This document shows, piece by piece, positions 1-9,393 of a stretch of DNA of 55,272 nucleotides. Made by a program: the position numbers and the translations under genes. How positions within the stretch are numbered: position 1 is the stretch's first letter; each line of letters opens with the position of its first letter. Source of the stretch: Bacteroidota bacterium (GTDB lineage Bacteria; Bacteroidota; Bacteroidia; Bacteroidales; P3). Location: contig JAFNAR010000016.1 of assembly GCA_017860255.1 (NCBI GenBank), forward strand, positions 1 to 55,272. Reading direction: 5' to 3'. The notes beneath the pieces were generated by a model. The model was not told the origin of the DNA. It did no database searches and was given only the letters and a program-made list of their open reading frames with translations.

Positions 1-54
1 TACTAGAGAAATTATTTTCAATTTCTCTTCAATTGTGTGTTTGGACATAAATAA

Positions 55-89
55 TAAACCCCAAAAGTTTTTTGTCTAACTTTTGGGGT
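55..89 (-). terminator. Probable intrinsic terminator of the 2326-aa T9SS protein gene
   Basis: A perfect 11-bp stem (59–69 with 78–88, core CCCCAAAAG/CTTTTGGGG) with an 8-nt loop lies about 40 bp past the stop codon on the minus strand. The minus-strand tail is T-rich but interrupted, so the terminator is moderate. Positions 1–54 show nothing recognisable. Confidence 0.6.
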
Positions 90-95
90 GCACTT

Positions 96-366
96 CACTA
101 AAAAACAATTACATTTATAACTAAAAACCTCTATTTTACTATCAGCTTATTAGCTCTATTTAAATTTGAATTCTGAATTCTTACATAATAAACGCCCTTT
201 GCTAAATTATTAACATCAATAGTTTGTTCAACTACTCCGTTTATCGCGTTTATGTTAATTGTGTTAAGAATTCTACCTTGAACATCACTCAATACTATTT
301 TTGTATCACCACTAACACCACTAACAATAAGCTTAGTCTCATTATTTGCAGGGTTTGGATACATTA
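96..366. repeat. Copy 1 of a near-identical 3'-end repeat (partner 9123–9393)
   Basis: About 270 bp are nearly identical and ungapped between this site and 9123–9393 (constant offset 9027). The repeat covers the last ~78 codons of each giant gene plus 35 bp after the stop. It starts at the edge of each gene's terminator hairpin. Extending past the stop codon at this identity suggests recent duplication or gene conversion, not only protein-level selection. Confidence 0.9.
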
Positions 367-3300
367 TTACACTTATTACACTGCCATCTATTTCATTTAT
401 GCCTAAGGTTAAGAAGGTTTGGGTTGTGCCATATTCGGTTGTAGTGGCTGTGGTTGCAAAGGCTTTAAATTCATAGTTAGTTTCTGGCTCTATGCCGGTT
501 AGTTGATATGTTATAGTATCATTAACTGGTGCTAGGATTACTGGAGTCCATGTTGTTCCATTTACTGCTTTCCATTCAAATCCTTGATTGGTAATTGCTT
601 CGCTACCTGCGGTTATTGTTCCGTGTAAGGTTGCACTTCTATCATTGATTGGATTAGCTGCAAGTGTTACTACTGTTGGAGGGGTTATACCTTCGGTTAA
701 TGTATTAAAGGTTATTGTTAATCCATATTCAGTCGTACTTGCTGTTCTTACATAGGCTCTTACTTCATATGTTGTGCCTTGTTGTAGTCCTGTTACTGAA
801 GCAGTTATGTTATTAATTCCTGAGGCAGAAATAATGTTTGCATCTTCCCATGTTTGAGAAGGTAACTTATATTCAAATCTTCTTGCATTAATTTGTTCTG
901 TACCTTGAGTAATTGTGCCATAAAATATTGCTGACGTTTGAGTAATATTAGCTATAGAATCAGTAGTTACAGAAGGAGGAGTGTTTGCAAGAGTTGTAAA
1001 CTGGATAATAGAACTGTAAGCAGTGTCAGTTGATGTCATTACATAAGCTCTTACATCATACATTGTATTTGAAGCTAATCCAGTTAAAGAATAGCTAAAT
1101 GGATTTGCTATATCTGTAGCAGTTTGTGTATTCCAATTTGATTCTGCGTTTAGTTTCCAGTCAAATCCTTTTGCAATAATGGCATCAGAGCCTTGAGTGT
1201 AAGATGCAGTTAATGTTGCAGAATTATTAGTCAAGGAAGATGTATAAATATTTGCGACAATAGCATTTGCAAATGTTATGCCTACCCAAGGGGAATAAAA
1301 ACTTCCACAGTTAGCTCTAATGTAAGCAGTATAACTTGTCCCAGCAGTTAAATTATTAAATGAATATGTAGGTGTATTTTGAATATCTATAGGTGTTCCA
1401 TTTGAATTCAATTTTATTTGCCAATTAGCTTCACTTCCTCCTGCATTCCAAGAAATTGTTGTTGAATTATGAGCTACATTTGCACTTAATCCTGTAGGAG
1501 CTAAACAAGGTGAAGTCTCATAAACTTTTACATCATCAAGACCTATTCCAAAGCCAGCACTTCCTATACCTTCAAAAGCTATTTGATATGTTGATGAAGG
1601 ATAAGGTAAACTTATACTATCACTTCTCCAAGATGGTTGCTCTGAAGCATAGAATGTTCTTAATAAGGCCCAAGAGCTATCTTCACTTGAACGATAATAA
1701 ACTTTTAAAGTATCTCTATTTACATTTAGTTTTTCCATAACAAACCAATAACTTAAATAAGGTAAAGCTAATTGAGAAATATCAAGTTTTGGGGATATTA
1801 TTTTTGTTTTAGCATTATAATCGTTTGTAAAATATGATATTTTAGCTCCAGAATGAGGCATTGCATGATATGACCCTAAATAGTAGCTTTCATCATAATA
1901 ATAACCATTTAAATTAGACCATGGAATATTTTGTATATCTTTTTGTTGAACCCAACAAGAAATTCCATTCTCAAATCCTTCTATCCAAGGGAATGAAGTT
2001 ATTGCATAATCACTACAAGGAGTTGTAAAGGTTAATGTTTCTGAATATAGTGAAGTATCAGAGCCGCAAATACCTCTTAGTTTAACATTATATACTGTTG
2101 CAGATAATAAACTATCCAAATGGACAGGATTAGAAAACATCTCAATAGAGGTATAATTTGCATCTGTTTCTTTCTTGTACTCCACAATATAGCTATCAGA
2201 ATTAGCATTAAATAAAATATCTGAAGAAGTTGTTGATATATTTGTTGCTCTTAGATTTTGAGGTCTTAAACAACTTGTTACATTTATGCTTATATTATCT
2301 ATTGCAGGATGATTTATGAAATTAAAATATCTATTATAAGCAACAAAGCAGAGTCTTTTAATTCCTGTTATTTGATTAAGCTCCATTTGTGCAGTTCGCC
2401 ATATTGCTCCACTACCTAAAAATGTTCCTAAAGGATCTTCTATATTTGCTGGTAATCCATCTGTTGGGATATTGTTTTCTAAATCCATTAGATATACTCT
2501 TAAACCAGCATGTACATCTGTTCCAGAAATATACCCATCATTTTTCCAATTAAACTGCAATGTGTAATTATCTCCTGTTTGCCCAAAATCTATATCTCGA
2601 TAGAAAGCAGAATAGTAAAAAGGATAACTGCCAACTGTATAAGAAGAATTGTCATTAGAAACATAAGCTGAATTTACTCCTGTATTTAATGAACCATTTC
2701 CAGCAGATGTATCTATTATCCATTTTATAGGATAAGATGTGGAAGCAGTTGATAGTTGACTTCTCCAATTAATATTTTCTGTTGTATTTTCAAAAGTACA
2801 AAGATATGGAATGCTTGCAGGATTACAAGGTGTTGAGAATATTAATCTATCTGACCAAGAGGAAGGACTGTTTGTGTCGCAAATTGAACGCATCTGAAAA
2901 TAGTAAGTTGTTGAAGGGGTTAATCCTGATATATGAATTGGATTTGTTGAAGATGTAACAGGAGTTAATGTCGAAGAATTTTGAGTCGAGTCATTAGTGA
3001 TAATATATTCCCATTGCGTTGCAGAATTATTTTCTGTAAATGAGATATCTACACTATCTACATAAACTGTATATACATTTGTATTTGTTGGTTTTTGACA
3101 ACTTTCCAAAGGATTGATTTGTAAATTATCTATATGGAAATTATTTGAAGCATTATTTACAGATGATTCAAGATAAAAACCAATTTTAACTTCTCCAGTA
3201 TAAGGGATACCAGCAGAATTAACTAATGGTATAATTATATGTTGTGCTGGATAAAGGTTATTTAAAACTCTTGTTGCTTCTGTTGCATTTGACCAAATGT

Positions 3301-6300
3301 AAGCATTTTCATTTTTCCATGTTAAGCCATTATCTGTTGAAACCACAACAGCAAAACGATCATCTATACCTGTTAAGTCAGGGGCTCCACTATATGATTT
3401 CAATGTTGCATCAAATTCTAACAGAGCAGGTGTTGAACCGTTTCCTAAATTATAGATTGGAGTAATTAACCAATTATTTGATGTTGAATAAGCAGAAACA
3501 TAAGTATAAGCAGAATTACCCATTCCTGGAGTAACTTCTGTTGATGAAGAAGACCAAGCATATGTGTTTGGAGTTATAATTGCTGATGAAGTATCTATTG
3601 GTAATAAACCTGTTCCCATACTCCAACAAGTTGAAGGAAGAACTAATTCAAAACCAACAAGAGGAGATGGAACAGTTATTGCTGAACATGCTGTTTGGAA
3701 TGTTAATTCAGATGTAAAATTAGAAGAATCTGTTGATGAACATATTGATTTTACTCTAAGATTATATTTTGTTGAAGGATATAAACCTGTTAATTGATAA
3801 GAATTAGTATTTGAAATGATTTGAGACCAAGTATTACTTGATACTGTTTTATATTCAACCAAATAACTTGCGTTATTATTTACACTTGACCAGCTAATGT
3901 AAGCATCATTTCCAGCACTTCCTACTGAATCAATAGTTAAATTATAAGGAGTCCCACAACTTACATTTTGAATTGATACATTATCAACTATTGTCCCAAT
4001 ACCAGTTCCATTAACACCACTGGCATAAGAATAATTATTAAAACAGAATACTAATTTTTTTAATTTATTAGCATAAGAACCATTTAATGTTATTGTTGAA
4101 TGAGTCCAAGCGGATTGATTGTATAATATAGTGGAAGAAGTTGGAAAGTCATAAGAAGAAATACTTGTTGTTGGCAATACTTCATTTGGATCTATAACCA
4201 TAACATAACCAGCATAAGATCCATAGTATCCACCAATAGATTTCCAATCAAATGAAAGATTAAATTCAGGAGCATTACCAAATTGAATATATGCTATCGC
4301 GTAAGTACGATTACTTCCTGCTGGGGTAATATTATTTGTTAATCCATTATCATTACTAACATATAATGATTTTCCTGAAACTGTACTATCTTGAGTTAAT
4401 GAATAGTTAAAAGCATTTCCTATTATCCAATTGCTTGAATTATTTTCTCCATTAATAAAATTCCATTCGTTAACATTTGTTGAATCATCAAATATTTGAA
4501 TGAAAGGAGTTGAAACAGCATAAGAAGGAAGAGTTATGCTTTTTATTGCTGACCATGCCCCTAAGCATGTTTGTTGAACAGCTACATAAACTGTTGAACC
4601 AGGAGTTAGATTTGTTATTGATAAAGGAAGGTCTGAGGCTGAAATTACATTAATTTGGGAAGCATTATCTGGGTTGAAAGCTGCTAAGCTATCTGCTGTT
4701 CCATAAGCTACATTCCAGCTTTCTTCAGTAACTATATTATCAGTTGCAAAATTAACATTTATTGATGATGTAGAAGTTAAATTAAGATTTACTCCATAAA
4801 CTGTTGGACAAGCTGGAGCAGGATTTACTGCTAAATTATCAACATATAAATCTCTACTGTTTGCTTCATCACTTGAGGTACTCTCAACGTAAAGGCCAAT
4901 TCTTATTGTTTCATCTATTGCAACATTATTGCTATCTGTTAAAGGAATAACTATATGAGTAGGAGTTATGCCAAATGTTCCATAATTTCTTGGTGAAGAA
5001 GCATTATTAGTCCAAATATAAGCATTATTGATCGACCAAGTTTGACCATTATCTCTTGAAATAACAACTGCAAATTTATCGTCAGAGGAAGGGTCAGGTT
5101 CAGCAGTAGCATTATATGCTTTGGTTAATCTAACATCACATTCAACTTGATAAGTTATACCTGTTCCTTGTCCCAAACTAATGGATGGTGAGATTATCCA
5201 TTCATAGAAATCTGAGCCCCAAATAGTAGATTTAATATTTCCTCCTTCTCCATCTGCAATAGGAATTGGAGTATTAGGATAATACCAATAAGAAGCATTT
5301 GAAGTGAATATTGTATTAGTAGATAATGCTCCTTTTGCCAATGACCAACAAGGATTATTAAGAACATTGGTTGAAAAATTTTCTAAGTAAGGGACATTAT
5401 CGGAAGAACAAGCTGTACGAAATGTGTAAATCGATGTTTGTGTTGAAATATCATTATTTTCACATCCTGTTACAAGATAATATTCATAAATAGTATTAGG
5501 TGTCAAATTTGTTAAGCTTGCAGGAGAAGATAAAACTGTTTCAGTCGACCAGTAACTATTTTGAATACGATAATATACAACGGTATTAGTCGCATTTGCC
5601 ATAGTATTAAAATTAATATCTGCTGTTGTTGAAGTTATATTTGTTGCTGTTATATTTGTTGGACGACTACATGTAGGAATTGTATGTATATTAATATCAT
5701 CTAAATATATACCCATTGTGGAAGTAATATTCTGCAATTTAAATGCAATATAACGTCCATTTCCTATATATGAAGATAAATTAACATCATATTCTGTCCA
5801 ATTATTTAATGAAGGAGTTATGCTTGTTATTGAATCAAAAGTTGAAATATCTGAAGGGTTAGATATAACCCCTACAATCATTGATCCAGGATATTCAGCT
5901 TTTAATTTAAAAGAAACCATTAATGTGTTAATGTGCAAAGAAGTATCAAAAGCTGGAGTTGTTGCTAAATTATAAGTATTATTTGAGCCACAATAAAAAT
6001 ATAAAGAACTTGGAGAAGATGATGAATAAGAACTATTTATATATGGATAAGTGTCAGAATATGATGTATAAGTAGACTGTCTAGTCCAACAAGTTGGGAA
6101 TAGAGAAGTTCCATAAGAATCAAAATTCTCTGTGTATGGAAGAGTTTCTATTTCTCCACAAGTAGTAATAAAACTACTTTCTTTCCAATCACTTTCTTCA
6201 TTGTTACTGCAAACAGCTTTTACTCTAACAAAATAGGATGTATTACCACTAAGAGATGATAATTGAATGGTTGTATCATTAACTGTTTGTGAAATAGCGT

Positions 6301-7111
6301 TATTCCATGATGTGTCACTTGCAAAACGATATTCAACAACCCATTGAGAAGCTGTCCCATTTTCATGCCAAGAAATCGTTGCAATATTTGATGAAATATT
6401 AGAATAAGATAAATTTGTTGGTTTTGGACAGTTTGGTGTTTCACCAAGAATAAATCGGACACTACTTCTATATAATAATGTTATTGGAGTACTTGTAGGA
6501 TTTTGTGTTGTACTGTAAGGCGTATTTGGATATGGATATTGAGGAGTGCTATTCCCACAAGTTAAAGCTTTGCAAAATGTAGTATTTTGACAACTGAAAG
6601 TTGGAGCTGCAGATGTTAACGCTGTACCACTATTATTTACCACACAAATAACAATACTGCTTGTCCCATCCCATTGAAATGGTGAATCCAAATTAACATT
6701 CACCCAATTGTCTTGAGATAGAGAAGAATCTAAAAATATGCTTCCTGTATATACCTGTTGCATTGATGGATGAGATATCCATCCTGAAAATATTGTATCA
6801 TTAACATTTCCCATTAATATTGTAATGTTATTTTTTGTTTGATTGGTTGCACAGATATATTGAAATGCAATATCATTTATAACGCCAGTTGGAATTGAGT
6901 TTGTGCTACCGGATGTTAATCCTGCAGATATTTCATAAGCATTATAGATCTGTTGAGAATATGAATAATTATAGAAAGTATAAATAGGTACAGTATAATT
7001 AAATAACTTGCTTAGTACTTGAGGCCCACTGCCCACTATAACTGTATCTTGGGATCTCCCTTGTATGGCAAAAAACACAATTGCCATAAAAATAAATAGA
7101 AATCGTTTCAT
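131..7111 (-). CDS. Giant secreted FN3/choice-of-anchor J protein with T9SS type A sorting domain (2326 aa)
   Basis: Likely a cell-surface or secreted adhesin-like protein exported by the type IX secretion system. A signal peptide covers residues 1–20 (MKRFLFIFMAIVFFAIQGRS). A unique N-terminal region (~21–225) is followed by alternating FN3 domains (e.g. ~228–317, ~481–567) and choice-of-anchor J/cleaved-adhesin jelly-roll domains (e.g. ~320–480, and one near 1780–1930 ending in a GIGLDDVKVYE-type strand). Three FN3-like repeats (~1945–2235) precede the sorting domain at 2238–2326, which has the MYPNPA start and GVYYVRI near the end. No catalytic motif is visible. Composition is rich in Asn, Ser and Thr. 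It lies 149 bp downstream of a kinase/regulator operon on the same strand. It shares architecture and its DNA-identical 3' end with the gene at 9158–14854, but carries one extra FN3 module before the sorting domain. Ligand unknown. Confidence 0.93.
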   Translation of the reverse strand: MKRFLFIFMAIVFFAIQGRSQDTVIVGSGPQVLSKLFNYTVPIYTFYNYSYSQQIYNAYEISAGLTSGSTNSIPTGVINDIAFQYICATNQTKNNITILMGNVNDTIFSGWISHPSMQQVYTGSIFLDSSLSQDNWVNVNLDSPFQWDGTSSIVICVVNNSGTALTSAAPTFSCQNTTFCKALTCGNSTPQYPYPNTPYSTTQNPTSTPITLLYRSSVRFILGETPNCPKPTNLSYSNISSNIATISWHENGTASQWVVEYRFASDTSWNNAISQTVNDTTIQLSSLSGNTSYFVRVKAVCSNNEESDWKESSFITTCGEIETLPYTENFDSYGTSLFPTCWTRQSTYTSYSDTYPYINSSYSSSSPSSLYFYCGSNNTYNLATTPAFDTSLHINTLMVSFKLKAEYPGSMIVGVISNPSDISTFDSITSITPSLNNWTEYDVNLSSYIGNGRYIAFKLQNITSTMGIYLDDINIHTIPTCSRPTNITATNITSTTADINFNTMANATNTVVYYRIQNSYWSTETVLSSPASLTNLTPNTIYEYYLVTGCENNDISTQTSIYTFRTACSSDNVPYLENFSTNVLNNPCWSLAKGALSTNTIFTSNASYWYYPNTPIPIADGEGGNIKSTIWGSDFYEWIISPSISLGQGTGITYQVECDVRLTKAYNATAEPDPSSDDKFAVVISRDNGQTWSINNAYIWTNNASSPRNYGTFGITPTHIVIPLTDSNNVAIDETIRIGLYVESTSSDEANSRDLYVDNLAVNPAPACPTVYGVNLNLTSTSSINVNFATDNIVTEESWNVAYGTADSLAAFNPDNASQINVISASDLPLSITNLTPGSTVYVAVQQTCLGAWSAIKSITLPSYAVSTPFIQIFDDSTNVNEWNFINGENNSSNWIIGNAFNYSLTQDSTVSGKSLYVSNDNGLTNNITPAGSNRTYAIAYIQFGNAPEFNLSFDWKSIGGYYGSYAGYVMVIDPNEVLPTTSISSYDFPTSSTILYNQSAWTHSTITLNGSYANKLKKLVFCFNNYSYASGVNGTGIGTIVDNVSIQNVSCGTPYNLTIDSVGSAGNDAYISWSSVNNNASYLVEYKTVSSNTWSQIISNTNSYQLTGLYPSTKYNLRVKSICSSTDSSNFTSELTFQTACSAITVPSPLVGFELVLPSTCWSMGTGLLPIDTSSAIITPNTYAWSSSSTEVTPGMGNSAYTYVSAYSTSNNWLITPIYNLGNGSTPALLEFDATLKSYSGAPDLTGIDDRFAVVVSTDNGLTWKNENAYIWSNATEATRVLNNLYPAQHIIIPLVNSAGIPYTGEVKIGFYLESSVNNASNNFHIDNLQINPLESCQKPTNTNVYTVYVDSVDISFTENNSATQWEYIITNDSTQNSSTLTPVTSSTNPIHISGLTPSTTYYFQMRSICDTNSPSSWSDRLIFSTPCNPASIPYLCTFENTTENINWRSQLSTASTSYPIKWIIDTSAGNGSLNTGVNSAYVSNDNSSYTVGSYPFYYSAFYRDIDFGQTGDNYTLQFNWKNDGYISGTDVHAGLRVYLMDLENNIPTDGLPANIEDPLGTFLGSGAIWRTAQMELNQITGIKRLCFVAYNRYFNFINHPAIDNISINVTSCLRPQNLRATNISTTSSDILFNANSDSYIVEYKKETDANYTSIEMFSNPVHLDSLLSATVYNVKLRGICGSDTSLYSETLTFTTPCSDYAITSFPWIEGFENGISCWVQQKDIQNIPWSNLNGYYYDESYYLGSYHAMPHSGAKISYFTNDYNAKTKIISPKLDISQLALPYLSYWFVMEKLNVNRDTLKVYYRSSEDSSWALLRTFYASEQPSWRSDSISLPYPSSTYQIAFEGIGSAGFGIGLDDVKVYETSPCLAPTGLSANVAHNSTTISWNAGGSEANWQIKLNSNGTPIDIQNTPTYSFNNLTAGTSYTAYIRANCGSFYSPWVGITFANAIVANIYTSSLTNNSATLTASYTQGSDAIIAKGFDWKLNAESNWNTQTATDIANPFSYSLTGLASNTMYDVRAYVMTSTDTAYSSIIQFTTLANTPPSVTTDSIANITQTSAIFYGTITQGTEQINARRFEYKLPSQTWEDANIISASGINNITASVTGLQQGTTYEVRAYVRTASTTEYGLTITFNTLTEGITPPTVVTLAANPINDRSATLHGTITAGSEAITNQGFEWKAVNGTTWTPVILAPVNDTITYQLTGIEPETNYEFKAFATTATTTEYGTTQTFLTLGINEIDGSVISVIMYPNPANNETKLIVSGVSGDTKIVLSDVQGRILNTININAINGVVEQTIDVNNLAKGVYYVRIQNSNLNRANKLIVK
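811..979. repeat. Copy 1 of a near-identical FN3-module segment (partner 9544–9712)
   Basis: About 169 bp match 9544–9712 with few mismatches at a constant offset of 8733. The segment encodes the FN3-like stretch with PSVTTDSIANITQ and SQTWEDANII. The offset differs from that of the 3'-end repeat because this gene has one more FN3 module between the two conserved blocks. Confidence 0.88.
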
Positions 7112-7140
7112 TTGTTTTTGTTTTAAATTATTGAATAGTG

Positions 7141-7212
7141 CAAATATCCAAATGACGACTTAATAATAAAAATGAATTCTGACGAAATGGGATAAAAAGA
7201 TGATGAAATAGG
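7141..7212 (-). promoter_or_regulatory. Putative promoter and 21-bp-spaced direct repeat upstream of the 2326-aa protein gene
   Basis: On the minus strand 7148–7141 reads GATATTTG, one base off the TAnnTTTG -7 box, 30 bp before the start codon. Further upstream (plus-strand notation) TGACGAAATGG at 7180 and TGATGAAATAGG at 7201 form a direct repeat with 21-bp spacing. LytTR regulators typically bind paired direct repeats about two helical turns apart, and a LytTR gene ends at 7261. The binding role is inference. Confidence 0.35.
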
Positions 7213-7260
7213 TGACAAAATAGATAAGATAGATTTTTTTGAGAAAGTAGTATGTTATAT

Positions 7261-8013
7261 TTATTCTCCTTTAATCCATTTCATAAAATCAGAAACCCGT
7301 TCTTGACTTATAATAAACTTTTTATCGTATTCTGGATTAAGAGAAATAATTAGTCTTCCTTTAAAATACTTTGTTATTTCTTTTATTGCACCAAAAGATG
7401 TTATGCAATCTCTTGAAACTCGGAAGAAAGATTTCTGGTCAATTCCTATCGATAATGTATCAAGCGAATAATCAATAATATACTTATTATTATCGTTGGT
7501 ATATAGATAACATGTTTTATCTTCAGAAACAAAATAAGCAATATTTGCTTGTTCAATTACTATTATTTTATTTCCTAATTTAACAGTTATTCTTTTGTCG
7601 GATTTCTGTTGATTATTAATTATAGAGAGAGTATCTTTTATTCTTCCTTTATTATAGTCAAATGCTGTTGATTCAAGTTTATTGATTATTTTTTCTATTT
7701 TATTTTCAGTTATTGGCTTTAATAAATATGAAATGCTGTTAACTTCAAAAGCTTTAATTGCATATTTATCATAGGCTGTTGTAAAAACAATAGGAGTTTG
7801 TAGATCTATTTTTTCAAAAATATCAAAGCAATCACCGTCTTTAAGGTGTATATCCATAAAGATTAAATCAACCTTTGTTTTGGAAAAATAGTCTATACTT
7901 TCTTTAACTGTATCTAATATTTTCACAATCTCAAAATCTGGAAATTTAAGATTTAATAACTCTTGCAAAAGTTCTTGCGAAAGAGTTTCATCTTCAACTA
8001 TTGCTACTTTCAT
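7261..8013 (-). CDS. LytTR-family two-component response regulator (250 aa)
   Basis: A receiver plus LytTR DNA-binding regulator of the LytR/AlgR class. The receiver has acidic residues E7/D8, phospho-acceptor D54 in IFMDIHL, and K99 in the LLKPI motif. The LytTR domain covers about 143–247 (ITVKLGNKIIVI..IAYF..FFRVSRDCI). Its start overlaps the kinase stop by 4 nt (ATGA), so the two genes are translationally coupled. Directly downstream on the same strand is the 2326-aa T9SS protein gene, a likely target. It is a paralogue of the regulator at 16051–16800 with the same length and domain order. Confidence 0.93.
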   Translation of the reverse strand: MKVAIVEDETLSQELLQELLNLKFPDFEIVKILDTVKESIDYFSKTKVDLIFMDIHLKDGDCFDIFEKIDLQTPIVFTTAYDKYAIKAFEVNSISYLLKPITENKIEKIINKLESTAFDYNKGRIKDTLSIINNQQKSDKRITVKLGNKIIVIEQANIAYFVSEDKTCYLYTNDNNKYIIDYSLDTLSIGIDQKSFFRVSRDCITSFGAIKEITKYFKGRLIISLNPEYDKKFIISQERVSDFMKWIKGE

Positions 8014-9011
8014 ATTAAAGGTATTATAACTTTAAATATATTATCTTCATTTATTATTTCTATTTCCTTGTTTGCAACAATTTTATAACGTTGATTTAAG
8101 TTATCAAGACCAATTCCCGTTGAAATAACGTCTTTTGATCTTATATTTTTGGTGTTTGAAACAACAATAGAATTATTTTCAGAGAAAATATTTATTATTA
8201 ATGGAGTTTGATTACACGTAATATTGTGTTTTACAGCGTTTTCAACTAATAGTTGTAAAGACATTAATAATATTTTCTTCTTCACATCTTCTTCTTTCAA
8301 ATTAAAATTAAGAGAAAAGCCATCATTAAATCTTGCTTTTAATATTTCACCATATTTATCAATAAACTCAATTTCTTCTTTAACCAAGACTAAACTTTTA
8401 TTGTCATTGGTTAATATATAGCGATAAACATCAGACAATTTTTCTATAAAATCAGCAGATTCTTTTGGTTCTCTTTTATAAACCATAGCTAATAATATAT
8501 TTAAACTATTGAAAAGAAAATGAGGATTTAGTTGTGTTTTTAATTGATCATATTTAAACTTCTCTTTTTCAAGTTCATTCTCTATTTTTTTATTGTATAG
8601 AAAAATAATTTCCATCAATAATATAATAAATAGACTTTCTAAAAGAGTTGTAAAGAAATATTTATCTTCGAAGATTTTAAGAATAAATTCCTTTGGATTT
8701 ACTTTTGTCATTAATAGGTTCTGCACGATAAACATAAGAACATTCATTACAATAATTGCATACAATGATTCAATAATTATCCGTAAAAAAATTTTTTTAC
8801 TCCAAAATGTATTATTAAAATAAAACACACCCAATGTATAAAAAAATATAATAACAAAAAGAAGAGGTATATTTACAAGAAAATATTGATCAATATTATT
8901 CATTACAGAATTACCATAAGTTATAATATCAATAGGAAGAAATAGGAGCAAAGAAATAAACATAGTAATAATATACATTACTATCATTTTTTTCCATTTC
9001 AAGTTTTTCAT
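8010..9011 (-). CDS. LytS/YehU-type sensor histidine kinase (333 aa)
   Basis: A membrane sensor kinase of the His_kinase (PF06580-type) family. About four hydrophobic segments (roughly 10–30, 45–65, 75–100 and 120–140) precede a short coiled linker. The H-box LNPHFLFNSLN carries H164. An N-box (VENAVKHN, ~256–263) and a G-box (STGIGLDNLNQRY, ~297–309) form the ATPase lid region. No extracellular sensory domain is visible, so the signal is probably sensed within or near the membrane. It is coupled to the LytTR regulator by an ATGA overlap. It has exactly the same length (333 aa) and layout as the kinase at 15040–16041 when that gene's ATG start is used. Confidence 0.92.
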   Translation of the reverse strand: MKNLKWKKMIVMYIITMFISLLLFLPIDIITYGNSVMNNIDQYFLVNIPLLFVIIFFYTLGVFYFNNTFWSKKIFLRIIIESLYAIIVMNVLMFIVQNLLMTKVNPKEFILKIFEDKYFFTTLLESLFIILLMEIIFLYNKKIENELEKEKFKYDQLKTQLNPHFLFNSLNILLAMVYKREPKESADFIEKLSDVYRYILTNDNKSLVLVKEEIEFIDKYGEILKARFNDGFSLNFNLKEEDVKKKILLMSLQLLVENAVKHNITCNQTPLIINIFSENNSIVVSNTKNIRSKDVISTGIGLDNLNQRYKIVANKEIEIINEDNIFKVIIPLI

Positions 9012-9035
9012 CTCAAATTGTTATTTGTTTAGATG

Positions 9036-9043
9036 CAAAATTA
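9036..9043 (-). promoter_or_regulatory. Bacteroidota -7 promoter box for the LytS/LytTR operon
   Basis: The minus strand reads TAATTTTG (TAnnTTTG consensus) 25 bp upstream of the kinase ATG. I see no convincing -33 TTG at the expected distance. Confidence 0.5.
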
Positions 9044-9092
9044 CATGATTTATTTTTAATATCTCATTATAAATGTAATAATTGATTGCATT

Positions 9093-9126
9093 AAAAAAAG
9101 TGGTTGTCTCAAATGAGGCAACCACT
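9093..9126 (-). terminator. Intrinsic terminator of the 1898-aa T9SS protein gene
   Basis: A 12-bp stem (9099–9110 with 9115–9126, one G·U pair, 4-nt loop) is followed on the minus strand by seven T residues (9099–9093). The near-identical 3' repeat shared with the other giant begins inside this hairpin at 9123. Confidence 0.85.
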
Positions 9127-9393
9127 AAAAAACAATTACATTTATAACTAAAAACCTCTATTTTACTATCAGCTTATTAGTTCTATTTAAATTTGAATTC
9201 TGAATTCTTACATAATAAACGCCCTTAGCCAAATTATTAACATCAATAGTTTGTTCAACTACTCCGTTTATGGCTTTTATGTCAATTGTGTTTAGAATTC
9301 TTCCTTGAACATCACTCAATACTATTTTTGTGTCACCTTGAACGCCACTAACAATAAGTTTAGTCTCATTAGTTGCTGGGTTTGGATACATCA
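9123..9393. repeat. Copy 2 of the near-identical 3'-end repeat (partner 96–366)
   Basis: This matches 96–366 ungapped and covers the sorting domain codons and 35 bp after the stop. The differences are scattered single bases. Confidence 0.9.

Noticed and set aside
3564..3797. Plus-strand 77-codon ORF inside the 2326-aa gene, and similar short ORFs opposite or out of frame to large genes (e.g. 224–406, 13022–13261, 48923–49192)
   Set aside because: They lie antisense to or within genes with clear domains, have no initiation context and no recognisable protein.
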